From Cellulophaga sp. RHA19 (lineage in GTDB: Bacteria > Bacteroidota > Bacteroidia > Flavobacteriales > Flavobacteriaceae): a stretch of DNA of 64,000 nt. The notes under the pieces are model-generated. The model saw only the letters and a list, made by a program, of their open reading frames with translations. It was not told the DNA's origin and did not search any database. Within the stretch, counting starts at the first letter, position 1. Each line of letters opens with the position of its first letter. The stretch is from NCBI RefSeq assembly GCF_002813425.1, contig NZ_PHUL01000001.1:3525001-3589000 (forward strand), in the 5' to 3' direction. The position numbers and the translations under genes were made by a program. This document shows positions 27,368-35,415 of the stretch, in pieces.

Positions 27368-28237
27368 TTAGTGCATAGTATTATGTAAGTACCAATCTTT
27401 TTGGTCTGGTATTAATCTTTTTTCTATCCATTCTTCTAAGTTTCGATATTTTTCTACTGTAGGATAATGTCTTATTTCTTTCTTTCCACTCCAAGTAGGG
27501 TGTATTACATATACTATTTTACTGTCACTGTCTATAAATAGGTAATCATCTGATGGCATATGAGATGCAATTAATTTCAATTTTTTTAATCTCCAATAAA
27601 TTTTTTGAGTCCATCGAAATTCTTTTTTTAATTCATTCATTATAGATTCAGCTACATTTGGTCTTTCTATAAAAACCCAAGGTTCAAAATATAAATATTC
27701 AATTGGAATGTTTGAAGTTAACCAAACACTTTCTTCGGTTTTAAAAAACTCCCAACCATTTTCAATTAGTTCTATAGTATCTATTTCTATAATAATTGGT
27801 TTTCCGTGTCTTTTTCCTACTTCACGAGCCATTTCAATATTCTCGGATAGATGAACATATTGTCTTTTTCTAGAAATTAGTCCATTTTTTATAATTCCGA
27901 TTAAGTTTTTTGAAGCAGTTCCGTGAAATAGTATTTCATTTGGAATTTTAGAATTTAACTCTTGTTCAATAAAAATTGAATGTCCGTGTGTTGCTTTAAT
28001 TTTTTGAGTACTCAAATCAATTTTCCAACGAACTTTGTCAAAACTACTGTTAAGTTCTATTAATTGATTCGAAGTAAAATTGAAATTATTTGAATTTAGA
28101 GCATTTATAACATCTTTTATATTAGCCCAACCATATCGGTCAAGCTCAATATTTCCATCTTCAGGTTTATGTCTTAACCAATAGCTGATTAATTTGCTTA
28201 TTTTTTCTTTTTTTTGCTCATTTTGGTTATTCTGCAT
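27368..28237 (-). CDS. KptA/Tpt1-like RNA 2'-phosphotransferase with an extra C-terminal domain
   Basis: Tpt1 enzymes remove an RNA 2'-phosphate using NAD+. The ATG at 28237 gives 289 residues; an upstream TTG would start inside the attC-like element. Family blocks: SYWLRHKPEDG (Arg22-His23), DRYGWANIKDVI, ATHGHS, ILFHGTASKNLIGIIKNGL, QYVHLSEN, GKRHGKPIIIEID (Arg143). The usual IRAxQGH is IKATHGH, so an expected Arg appears to be Lys (residue 81). Residues about 188-289 are an extension beyond the normal roughly 180, of unknown fold. The start codon lies inside a GTTATG element core. Confidence 0.82.
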   Translation of the reverse strand: MQNNQNEQKKEKISKLISYWLRHKPEDGNIELDRYGWANIKDVINALNSNNFNFTSNQLIELNSSFDKVRWKIDLSTQKIKATHGHSIFIEQELNSKIPNEILFHGTASKNLIGIIKNGLISRKRQYVHLSENIEMAREVGKRHGKPIIIEIDTIELIENGWEFFKTEESVWLTSNIPIEYLYFEPWVFIERPNVAESIMNELKKEFRWTQKIYWRLKKLKLIASHMPSDDYLFIDSDSKIVYVIHPTWSGKKEIRHYPTVEKYRNLEEWIEKRLIPDQKDWYLHNTMH

Positions 28238-28440
28238 AACGTTCTTGTATATGTCTCGTATCGTGTAAATTAGAAAATTAATTTCAGATGAAGCACTTAG
28301 CAATTCCGACGCTTCGGGATTTATTTTGTTTTAATTTTTTCATTTTAAAAGTCAAATCAAAAGATTTGGCGTTGTTCGTTAATTGCACTCATCTTACATA
28401 AACTAAAGAACAAACTATTTACTGTATACCGTGTTGCGCA
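28235..28440 (-). repeat. attC-like element E1
   Basis: About 206 bp between two minus-strand genes. The ends are imperfect inverted repeats: CATAACGTTCTTGTATATG (28235-28253) against the complement of TACCGTGTTGCGC (28427-28439). The centre has the hairpin GTCAAATCAAAAGATTTGGC (28351-28370), shared with E3. One end contains the ATG of the kptA-like gene; the other contains the last codons of the next gene. Confidence 0.65.
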
Positions 28441-28886
28441 TAGTTTTTTATTTCCTCTATTTCTACAACTATTGCTGAAGAATCAATTAAATTTTCTTCA
28501 TATTGCACTTCTTTCTTGGTCCTTTTCCAATAGGGAAACAACCAAGTCATTGCGGTTCCTAAATTTTCAAATTCTGAATCGTTTAGAATAAGTTCAATCT
28601 TGTTTTTATATGAAAAACTGCCCTTATAATATTTAGTAATTCGCCTTCTTTTAGTCAGCAAATTGAAAAACCTGTCAATTGCATTTTGAATATCATCATA
28701 GTCTGGGTCAAAATGTTGGCATACTAATACATATCCAACCGTCAGCTCTCTCTCGTTACAAGAAATCCATACTCCCGTATCACCAATTGTTATGTGGTCG
28801 CCCTCTTCATATTCTTTTAAGTCACTCCCAAAATGGTTTTTCAAAAGTTCTTTAATCTTAGAATATATGACTTGGTGTTTTTTCAT
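28419..28886 (-). CDS. Hypothetical cassette protein (155 aa)
   Basis: No signal peptide. Starts MKKHQVIYSKIKELLKNHFG, with an alpha/beta middle part (TIGDTGVWISCNERELTVGY) and a basic patch TKRRRITKYYKG. I do not recognise a family. Gene and flanking element form a unit like an integron cassette: the stop codon lies at the edge of element E1, and the start follows E2 by a few bases. Confidence 0.6.
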   Translation of the reverse strand: MKKHQVIYSKIKELLKNHFGSDLKEYEEGDHITIGDTGVWISCNERELTVGYVLVCQHFDPDYDDIQNAIDRFFNLLTKRRRITKYYKGSFSYKNKIELILNDSEFENLGTAMTWLFPYWKRTKKEVQYEENLIDSSAIVVEIEEIKNYAQHGIQ

Positions 28887-28897
28887 TTCAAATGTGT

Positions 28898-28964
28898 GGT
28901 AACACGGTCTTGGCTATGAGTAGTTGCGTGGTAAGCAATCAACTATATATGGTGATAAGTTACC
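28898..28964 (-). repeat. attC-like element E2, short form
   Basis: 67 bp bounded by GGTAAC (28898-28903) and its exact complement GTTACC (28959-28964). An inner stem TAGTTG/CAACTA (28921-28926 with 28940-28945) is seen. Size and layout are like a compact attC site. The stop codon of the gene at 28960 overlaps the right-hand box. Confidence 0.6.
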
Positions 28965-29622
28965 TTTTTATTCTTTCAATTTTCAATTTTGTTAATTTTT
29001 CTGATTCGATAATATAAGATATTTCCTTAATTGAGCCTATTTCAATTTTCAAAGGTTTATTATTCACATTTTCAACATAAACTCTAAATTCATTCTGATT
29101 TTGAAAAGTTGATGCTTTACTGAATATATCGAGTTCTTTTAAATTCCTTTCGTTTTCATTGTAATAGTCAACAATTCCCCAAATAAATTTAAATTTTTGT
29201 TTCTCTAATTCCAATTTTAATCTTTTAAGAAATTCATTCACATTAGTAATTATAAGAGCAGTTTCTCCAAAGGTTTTCATAGATTTATCAAATTCTATTA
29301 CCTGTGTTTCTTCTTTATTATTAAATATTGAAAAAAGGCTGAAAATGTTTCCTTTATAATTGTAGAACTGACGAATTTGTGCTTTAGTCAAATTAATTTT
29401 AATTTCACTTTTTGCTCCTGGATTAATTGTAAGAATCGATTTGTCTTTTTCTAAAACATTTCTTATTTCAGTTGCACCTTCTAATAAATCTCCTCTCGTA
29501 CCTTGTTCTGATTCCAATTTTTTAAAAAAGTCTACAGTATTAAGATATAATAATCCTTTATTTTGAAGCGCTTCAATGTGATCTTTTTGTCCAAATTTTA
29601 CAAATAATATCGGAGTTTTCAT
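28960..29622 (-). CDS. Hypothetical cassette protein (220 aa)
   Basis: A cytoplasmic protein without a signal peptide. It opens MKTPILFVKFGQKDHIEALQ with GLLYLNTVDFFKKLE, and has a central Lys-rich helix (FLKRLKLELEKQKFKF). The opening recalls proteins of mobile or defence regions whose function is unknown, but I cannot name a family. It lies between elements E2 and E3. Confidence 0.6.
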   Translation of the reverse strand: MKTPILFVKFGQKDHIEALQNKGLLYLNTVDFFKKLESEQGTRGDLLEGATEIRNVLEKDKSILTINPGAKSEIKINLTKAQIRQFYNYKGNIFSLFSIFNNKEETQVIEFDKSMKTFGETALIITNVNEFLKRLKLELEKQKFKFIWGIVDYYNENERNLKELDIFSKASTFQNQNEFRVYVENVNNKPLKIEIGSIKEISYIIESEKLTKLKIERIKR

Positions 29623-29650
29623 AGCTGTTTTTTTGTTCCGGAAAATTTAA

Positions 29651-29853
29651 CATAACGGACTTGTGTATGAAACGTAGTGCATAAAAAGACACTAACTTTT
29701 CGGATTGACACAGAGCCGAATTTTTATATTCTGTTTTATTTTTTTCATTATAAAGCCAAATCAAAAGATTTGGCGGACTTAGTAAAAATACACTTTCCTT
29801 TTGATTAAACATTAAACCCCGTATTAATTATAGCCATTGTTGGGTAGCGTTAT
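29651..29853 (-). repeat. attC-like element E3
   Basis: About 203 bp. Ends CATAACG (29651-29657) and GCGTTAT (29847-29853) are inverted. The centre is the perfect palindrome-type hairpin GCCAAATCAAAAGATTTGGC (29755-29774) followed by GGACTTAGTAAAAATACAC. The stop codon of the gene at 29850 overlaps the right-hand box. Confidence 0.7.
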
Positions 29854-30230
29854 TTTGTCATTCCCATTATCATATCGGCTCCTTGCTCTTTCACAGAAAC
29901 AACTAATTTATTTTCTGTTACTGAAATTAGTTTCTGGTCAACTTTTCCATCTAAATCGTCGGTACGTATTATTTTTTTCAGTTTGTCAAATTCCCATTTC
30001 CCAATATATTTACGTCCTTCTTCCATTCCTTCTTGTTTTCCATCAGAGTGAAAAATTACCCAGCTATTTTTCTGCATTTCTACAGGTAATTTCATTTTTT
30101 GTCCAGCCATTTCAACATATTCAAGATGCCATTTTCCAGATGTAATTAGGTCAAAGTCACTTTTTTTTTGAGCTGAAAGTATTTGAAATGATGTCAATAT
30201 CAAGAATACTGCAAAAATTATTTTTTTCAT
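29850..30230 (-). CDS. Exported lipocalin-like protein (126 aa)
   Basis: A signal peptide with cleavage near ILSAQ, then a small beta-barrel pattern: ITSGKWHLEYVEMAGQ, SWVIFHSDGKQEG, YIGKWEFDKLKKIIRTD. This resembles lipocalin-like flavobacterial proteins of unknown ligand. Cassette gene between E3 and E4; its stop lies inside E3. Confidence 0.65.
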   Translation of the reverse strand: MKKIIFAVFLILTSFQILSAQKKSDFDLITSGKWHLEYVEMAGQKMKLPVEMQKNSWVIFHSDGKQEGMEEGRKYIGKWEFDKLKKIIRTDDLDGKVDQKLISVTENKLVVSVKEQGADMIMGMTK

Positions 30231-30264
30231 ATTTTTTATTTTATTAAGTTTTTTTTTAATTGTC

Positions 30265-30465
30265 CATAACGGTTAGTATAAGAAACGTAGGGCAGGTGAT
30301 AAGTACTTTCGTTTCAATTTATTACTTAGCTAAATATAAATATTTTGCTTTTATCTTTTTTACTATAAACGCCAAATTTTATATTTAGCGGACTTTGTAA
30401 ATATGCACAGACCTTTAGATTTAGCACAAACGCCCTATGTTTTTTATACATTGTTGTGCCCAGTG
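30265..30465 (-). repeat. attC-like element E4
   Basis: 201 bp with the clearest inverted arms. CATAACGG...GTATAAGAAACGTAGGGC (30265-30293) pairs with the complement of GCCCTATGTTTTTTATAC...GTTGTG (30432-30458), the left arm having extra unpaired bases. The centre is GCCAAATTTTATATTTAGC (30371-30389) followed by GGACTTTGTAAATATGCAC. Shares 23 bp with E0. Confidence 0.72.
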
Positions 30466-30466
30466 T

Positions 30467-33202
30467 TTATTTCTTTTTCTTCGTTTTCTTTTCATTCAAT
30501 AATGGTTCTGTATATTGATTGTACAAGTCAAATAAATATTCGATTCGAGTAGTTTCATTTGTGAAAGCTTGTGGTCTATAGCATAAATCAACTGCTTTGT
30601 CTAATTCCGAATGTGCTTTTATTAACTTTGGTGGCATTGTTAACGGGTCGTACAAATCTGCTAAACTACTATCAGGAAATACTGTTCTTACATCTAAAAC
30701 TTTTTGAGCTTTTTCCTCAACTTTCTTTTTGTTTTTTTCGCTTACTTCTTTTGGCCAAGGATAATTATTATAAACTAAATCTTTTGAATATCTAAAATCA
30801 CTTTTTAAACGACCACAAGTATATTTAACCCAAGACATATGCATTTGAGACATAAGAACTCCAAAATTATATATAGTTCCACTTGGCACAATATATACGC
30901 TATTTAAAGGTATGTGAGTATTATCGAAAAAACCAAAAGGAATATATTTCCTTCTTTCAGAAGTTGTTGCAGGAATTACAATAAAAGTATCAGGATTTTT
31001 TAAATCTCTAAATAGCGTTGGGTAATTGGCTAATTCTCTGGTAGGTGCAAAACTACTTTCAAGTCTCATCTTTTTTACATTCTCAATTCGATTTAACAGC
31101 TCAGAATATTTTTTTATTTCTTTAGGCGAAACATCCACTAACCAAAAGCACCACCTTGGAATATTGTTTAAAAATTCTCGACCACTTACAACTGGTTTAA
31201 TTAGGTTAGAAATATTTGAATATTTATTTTCTAATTCCTCTTTTTCTTCCTTATTTAATAACAAAAAACCTCCTTCAGTTGGTTGATTACCTTTAAATAT
31301 CTTTGGTATGTCTATTAAAGGTTTAGTTCTTTTCGATATAACTAAGTCCTTAGCTTCAACTAAATATGGATTTATGTTCTTTACTAATCTAACGTCAGGT
31401 TCACCCTTAATATCTAGATAAGTAAAAAGATATTTGGTTTTGGTGTCAAAATTTGCAAAGCCAACTATTACACAGTGTACAGCTGCTTTTCCTTTAGCTT
31501 CGTTTGTCCAATTGAAAGTTGTATGCGCAAAATGGATTTTAACATTGAATCTATTTAATAACTCATTCCATAATATACTTACTTGCTCTCCTTGTGTAAC
31601 AGAATTCGTTGAAACAAATGCTACTTTAATATTGGTATTTTGAACGTATTGTGAGGCTATGTAATACCAAGCAGCTACGTAATCCAAGACACCAGCACCT
31701 TTTACAGTACTAAAGACTATTTTTAAGTCATCTCTTTGTTCTTTAGTTTGATACTGTTTACCGTAAAATGGTGGATTTCCAATGATATAAGAAAGTTCAG
31801 TTTTAGTAACTATATCTTCCCATTTTATTTGCAAAGAATTTGCGTGTACAATTTTAGCCGCTTTTTTTAATGGTAAACGCGCAAAGTATTGTCCAAATTC
31901 TTCTGAAACGCGCATATTCATTTGATGGTCGATTAACCACATTGCAACTTCGGCTATTTTTGCTGCAAATTCATCATATTCAATACCATAAAATTGGTCA
32001 ACATCCAGCCATAAAATAGAAGAAATATCTAAAACTTGTTCTCCTTTTTTAAATAGCTCACGTAAAATTTCAATTTCTAAAAGTCTTAATTCTCTGTAAG
32101 TAATAATTAAGAAATTTCCACTTCCACAAGCTGGGTCAAGAAATTTTAAAGTCGATAATTTATGATGAAATTCTTTAAGTTTTTTAGAACTTGATTTTAC
32201 CTTTTCAAATTCTTCTCTTAACTCGTCAAGAAAAAGAGGTTTTATAAGTTTGAAAATATTTTTCTCTGAAGTATAATGAGCTCCTAAATTTCTTCGTTCT
32301 TCTGGATTCATTACACTTTGAAAAAGTGAACCGAAAATTGCGGGCGATATTTTTCCCCAATCCAAAGCTGATGCTTCTAATAAAATGCTACGCATTTTAG
32401 AATTGAAAGACGCAATAGGTAAAAATTCTTCGAATAATTTACCATTTACATAAGGAAATTGATTTAAATGGTCGTCTAAATTTTTAAGTCGTTTTTCTTT
32501 TGGTGTATTTAAGACTTGGAAAAACTGAGCCATTAATGCTCCTAAATCACTACCGTCTTCATTTGTTTTTTGGTCTAAAAACTCCTTGAAAATATCTTTT
32601 TCAAAAATACTTGTATCATCTGCGAACAGAATAAAAAGCAATCGAACTAAATATACTTCTAAATGATGACCTTCATAGCCAAACTCTTCGAGTTGGTCGT
32701 GAAGTTTTCCCATTAATTCAGCTGCTTTTATATTTACTGGGTCTTCTTCTTTAAAAGTTCTCTTTTGATAACCTGCAATGAAGCCAAATAGTTTTACATT
32801 TTTATAAAGTTCAGAAACGTGAAATTCGTGTTCTGTTCTTTCATCTAGGTCAAAAAGTTTGATTTTGTCAAAATCTGAAACTAAAATGTATTTTGGTAAT
32901 TCGTGTTCTTTTAGTCCCGGAAAATAATCAGTTGCTTGCTCAAAAGCTTTGTCTAAATTTTTCCCCTTTGATTTATGCTCAACAAGTAAAGTACCTTTCC
33001 AAAAAAGGTCAATAAATCCTTGATTTCCACTTAATTTTTTGACAGGCTCTTCAAATGTTGCAACTCGTCTGCGTGATATTCCAAAAACATTAAAAAAGTC
33101 ATTCCAAAAACTGTCTTTTTCAGCTCTTTCTTTCGTTTCTTCTGCCCATTCATTTGAGAATTTTAACGCTCTATCTTTTATCTCGTTCCAGCTTAATGCC
33201 AT
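30467..33202 (-). CDS. MmeI-like type IIL restriction-modification enzyme
   Basis: A 911-residue single polypeptide with all MmeI-family parts. The N-terminal PD-(D/E)XK nuclease has Asp65, Glu75 and Lys77 (FIDLFWKGTLLVEHKSKG). A helical connector follows. The gamma-class adenine methyltransferase has SAM motif LDPACGSGNFLI (about 355-366) and catalytic NPPF (476-479). The target-recognition region follows (about residue 620 on). The enzyme should methylate one strand and cut unmodified DNA at a fixed distance. The length is close to MmeI (about 920). It is a defence gene in a cassette position, bounded by 13-bp inverted repeats. The recognition site is unknown. Confidence 0.88.
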   Translation of the reverse strand: MALSWNEIKDRALKFSNEWAEETKERAEKDSFWNDFFNVFGISRRRVATFEEPVKKLSGNQGFIDLFWKGTLLVEHKSKGKNLDKAFEQATDYFPGLKEHELPKYILVSDFDKIKLFDLDERTEHEFHVSELYKNVKLFGFIAGYQKRTFKEEDPVNIKAAELMGKLHDQLEEFGYEGHHLEVYLVRLLFILFADDTSIFEKDIFKEFLDQKTNEDGSDLGALMAQFFQVLNTPKEKRLKNLDDHLNQFPYVNGKLFEEFLPIASFNSKMRSILLEASALDWGKISPAIFGSLFQSVMNPEERRNLGAHYTSEKNIFKLIKPLFLDELREEFEKVKSSSKKLKEFHHKLSTLKFLDPACGSGNFLIITYRELRLLEIEILRELFKKGEQVLDISSILWLDVDQFYGIEYDEFAAKIAEVAMWLIDHQMNMRVSEEFGQYFARLPLKKAAKIVHANSLQIKWEDIVTKTELSYIIGNPPFYGKQYQTKEQRDDLKIVFSTVKGAGVLDYVAAWYYIASQYVQNTNIKVAFVSTNSVTQGEQVSILWNELLNRFNVKIHFAHTTFNWTNEAKGKAAVHCVIVGFANFDTKTKYLFTYLDIKGEPDVRLVKNINPYLVEAKDLVISKRTKPLIDIPKIFKGNQPTEGGFLLLNKEEKEELENKYSNISNLIKPVVSGREFLNNIPRWCFWLVDVSPKEIKKYSELLNRIENVKKMRLESSFAPTRELANYPTLFRDLKNPDTFIVIPATTSERRKYIPFGFFDNTHIPLNSVYIVPSGTIYNFGVLMSQMHMSWVKYTCGRLKSDFRYSKDLVYNNYPWPKEVSEKNKKKVEEKAQKVLDVRTVFPDSSLADLYDPLTMPPKLIKAHSELDKAVDLCYRPQAFTNETTRIEYLFDLYNQYTEPLLNEKKTKKKK

Positions 33203-33538
33203 TCAGTTATTTTGTTTTTTCGGTTTGTTTGTTTCTCAATTTTGGTTTTTTTCGGCATTGGGCACAACTATATATAAACGCAATTAATTGCGTTTATTCC
33301 CCCATATTGGTGTAATAAACGCACCTTTTTATTTTTAGCGCTTAATTTTCTTACAATATAAAAACATTTTTTTTTATACAATTACGGATATGTGTAATTG
33401 TATCAGAATTAATTATAAATGGTAGCTATTGTAACTTAAAATGTAAAATACCTTTAACTTTTAGGCATAAAAAAACCATACTTTACTACAAGTATGGTTT
33501 TATGGTTTGTGTTTAGTATAACCCTAAAATGGGATAAA
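33203..33538. repeat. End of the cassette array: inverted repeat, palindrome and hairpins
   Basis: CATTGGGCACAAC (33256-33268) is the inverted counterpart of GTTGTGCCCAGTG (30453-30465) across the MmeI-like gene. It is followed by a 24-bp perfect palindrome (33274-33297, centre CAATTAATTG) and a 10-bp stem ATACAATTAC/GTAATTGTAT (33376-33403). No gene is visible. It probably marks the outer edge of the array. Confidence 0.55.
33468..33503 (-). terminator. Terminator after the aldolase gene
   Basis: AAACCATACTT and AAGTATGGTTT form an 11-bp stem; on the minus strand a T run (from the A run at 33468) follows. Confidence 0.85.
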
Positions 33539-34210
33539 TTATTTTTTCTTCAGCTTTTTAATTACTGCTATAGTTTGTTTTACGGTAGCTTCTAAACCTT
33601 TATAATCTTTATTAGCTATAATGTCTTTACTTATTAATTTAGAGCCTATACCAACGCAAGTAACACCTGCATTAAACCAAGCTGCTAAATTATCTTCTTC
33701 TGTGGTTACACCACCTGTTGGCATAACGTTTGTCCACGGTTGTGGGCCTTTTATGGCTTTTACAAAATCTGCTCCGTAGGTTGCACCAGGAAATAGTTTT
33801 ACTACCTCACAGCCTAATTCTTCTGCAGTGTTTATTTCTTTTAAAGAACCACATCCAGGAGACCACATTACTTTACGCCTGTTACAGGCTATGGCAATGT
33901 CTTCTCTAAAAGATGGTGTTACTATAAAATTGGCTCCCATTTGCATATACAAAGAGGCTGCTGCTGCATCTGTTACAGAGCCTACACCTAGTACCATACC
34001 TGGTAATTCTTTTATGGCGTATTTGTTTAACTCAGAAAATACTTCAAAAGCAAAATCTCCACGTGCGGTAAATTCCATTAAACGCGCACCTCCATTGTAA
34101 CAGGCCTTTAAAATGTTTTTTGCTAAATCTACATCAGAATGGTAAAATAGGGGTACCAAACCGGTTTCATTCATTATATTAAAAACTTCTATTCTGCTAT
34201 ATTGTGCCAT
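33539..34210 (-). CDS. eda: KDPG/KDPGal-type aldolase
   Basis: Splits a 2-keto-3-deoxy-6-phospho sugar acid to pyruvate and glyceraldehyde 3-phosphate. 223 residues, the normal size. The class I aldolase family blocks are present: RLMEFTARGDFAFEVF (Glu at the active site), LGVGSVTDAAAA, FIVTPSFREDIA, and the Schiff-base lysine in EVVKLFPGATYGADFVKAIK, then MPTGGVTTEEDN. It is paired with the sugar kinase 32 bp upstream on the same strand. In a carrageenan locus the likely substrate is the 2-keto-3-deoxy-galactonate phosphate from 3,6-anhydrogalactose (inference). Confidence 0.9.
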   Translation of the reverse strand: MAQYSRIEVFNIMNETGLVPLFYHSDVDLAKNILKACYNGGARLMEFTARGDFAFEVFSELNKYAIKELPGMVLGVGSVTDAAAASLYMQMGANFIVTPSFREDIAIACNRRKVMWSPGCGSLKEINTAEELGCEVVKLFPGATYGADFVKAIKGPQPWTNVMPTGGVTTEEDNLAAWFNAGVTCVGIGSKLISKDIIANKDYKGLEATVKQTIAVIKKLKKK

Positions 34211-34242
34211 AATTGTATGCTGTGTTTTTATTATTTTAAGTG

Positions 34243-35265
34243 TTAGCGTGCTACTTTACCAGAGGCATCGCCACTCATTAGTTTTTCTACCTCATCTACT
34301 GTTACCAAATTAATGTCTCCGGCAATGGTATGCTTTAAACAACAGGCTGCTACTGCAAAATCTACTGCTTGTTGTGCGTTATACTCCTTATTTAGTAGGC
34401 CATAAATTAAACCTCCCATAAAAGCATCTCCGCTACCTACCCTATCTACAACTGGTGTAACATCTTTAATTGCAGCGCTATAAAGCGCTCCATTATCATA
34501 CAAAATACCACCAATTTGCTGGTGAGATGCACTTATAGAGTAGCGTAATGTTGTGGCTACTTTTTCTAAATTAGGATACAATTTAAACAATTTATTATAC
34601 AAGCTAGGTAAGGATTCTTTGTTATTATAATCTGGATTTTCTTGTGCTAAGCCCGACATAAAAAATGCGGTGTCTAAATCTCCCAATATAACATTACTGT
34701 AAGATAACAGCTCTGGCATAATATCTTTTGGCTCTTTACCATATTGCCACAATTTTGCTCTGTAATTAAGGTCTGATGTTATAAAAACTCCCATTTTACT
34801 AGCAGCTTTTACCGCTTCTAAACACACATCTGCTGCCGTTTGCGATACTGCTGGTGTTACACCACTCCAATGAAAAACGGTAGCGTCTTTAAAAACCTCT
34901 TCCCAGTTTATAGTACCAGTGGTAATAGTTGCCATTGCACTATCTGCCCTATCATACACTACCTTACTACCTCTAGTACCCGCACCTGTTTCTAAAAAAT
35001 AAACACCCAAACGCTCACCACCAAAAACTATGTTATTGGTTTGTACATTTCGTTTTTTAATCTCCATTAGTGCTGTGTTACCTAAATCGTTCTCTGGTAA
35101 ACGTGTAACAAACTCAGCCTCTAAACCATAGTTAGCTACAGATACAGCAACATTAAACTCGCCACCGCCATACGTAGCTGTAAAATTATTTGCTTGCGAA
35201 AAGCGCAAATGTCTTTGCGTAGACAAACGCAACATAATTTCTCCAAAGGTGACTACTTTACTCAT
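34243..35265 (-). CDS. kdgK: 2-keto-3-deoxy sugar acid kinase (PfkB family)
   Basis: Phosphorylates 2-keto-3-deoxygluconate or the galacto epimer. The ATG at 35265 (MSKVVTFGEIMLRLS) is better than an in-frame TTG at 35292 and gives 340 residues. PfkB ribokinase features: the N-terminal GGGEFNVAVSVANYG, DLNYRAKLWQ, and the C-terminal signature DRVGSGDAFMGGLIYGLL with the catalytic Asp. It forms an operon with the aldolase. A LacI-type operator palindrome lies 29-46 bases upstream of the start, so the divergent regulator probably controls it. Confidence 0.92.
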   Translation of the reverse strand: MSKVVTFGEIMLRLSTQRHLRFSQANNFTATYGGGEFNVAVSVANYGLEAEFVTRLPENDLGNTALMEIKKRNVQTNNIVFGGERLGVYFLETGAGTRGSKVVYDRADSAMATITTGTINWEEVFKDATVFHWSGVTPAVSQTAADVCLEAVKAASKMGVFITSDLNYRAKLWQYGKEPKDIMPELLSYSNVILGDLDTAFFMSGLAQENPDYNNKESLPSLYNKLFKLYPNLEKVATTLRYSISASHQQIGGILYDNGALYSAAIKDVTPVVDRVGSGDAFMGGLIYGLLNKEYNAQQAVDFAVAACCLKHTIAGDINLVTVDEVEKLMSGDASGKVAR

Positions 35266-35293
35266 TTTTATATTTTTTAAAAAAATTGGCAAT

Positions 35294-35311
35294 TGCTTAA
35301 TCGATTAAGCA
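35294..35311. promoter_or_regulatory. LacI-type operator, kdgK side
   Basis: TGCTTAATCGATTAAGCA is an 18-bp perfect palindrome with a central CG, as in LacI/GalR operators. It lies just upstream of kdgK. A near copy lies 91 bp away in front of the regulator gene. Confidence 0.82.
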
Positions 35312-35355
35312 TTGGGGTAAAATAAAATCAAAACTGCGTTGTAAACAACTATAGC

Positions 35356-35386
35356 TTTGATTGTAATTGTATTTTCAATACTTTTG
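35356..35386 (+). promoter_or_regulatory. Promoter of the LacI regulator gene
   Basis: TTTG (35356-35359), 19-bp spacer, TACTTTTG (35379-35386): full consensus. Transcription would begin near 35393, inside the second operator. Confidence 0.8.
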
Positions 35387-35402
35387 GTTAATCGATTAAG
35401 CA
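35385..35402. promoter_or_regulatory. LacI-type operator, regulator side
   Basis: TGGTTAATCGATTAAGCA differs from the perfect palindrome at 35294 by one base (G for C at position 3). It overlaps the -7 box and presumed start point of the regulator's own promoter, implying autorepression. Confidence 0.8.
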
Positions 35403-35415
35403 AATATATTAAAAA

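Noticed and set aside
27368..28303. Longer kptA-like protein from TTG 28303
   Set aside because: The extra 22 residues are read from the repeat element; the ATG at 28237 matches the family start.
29573..29812. 79-residue minus-strand frame
   Set aside because: It lies mainly in attC-like element E3 and overlaps the gene at 28960; no start signal or protein-like composition.
27125..33300. CRISPR array
   Set aside because: The repeats are 67-206 bp, imperfect and separated by whole genes, unlike short regular repeats and spacers; no cas gene.
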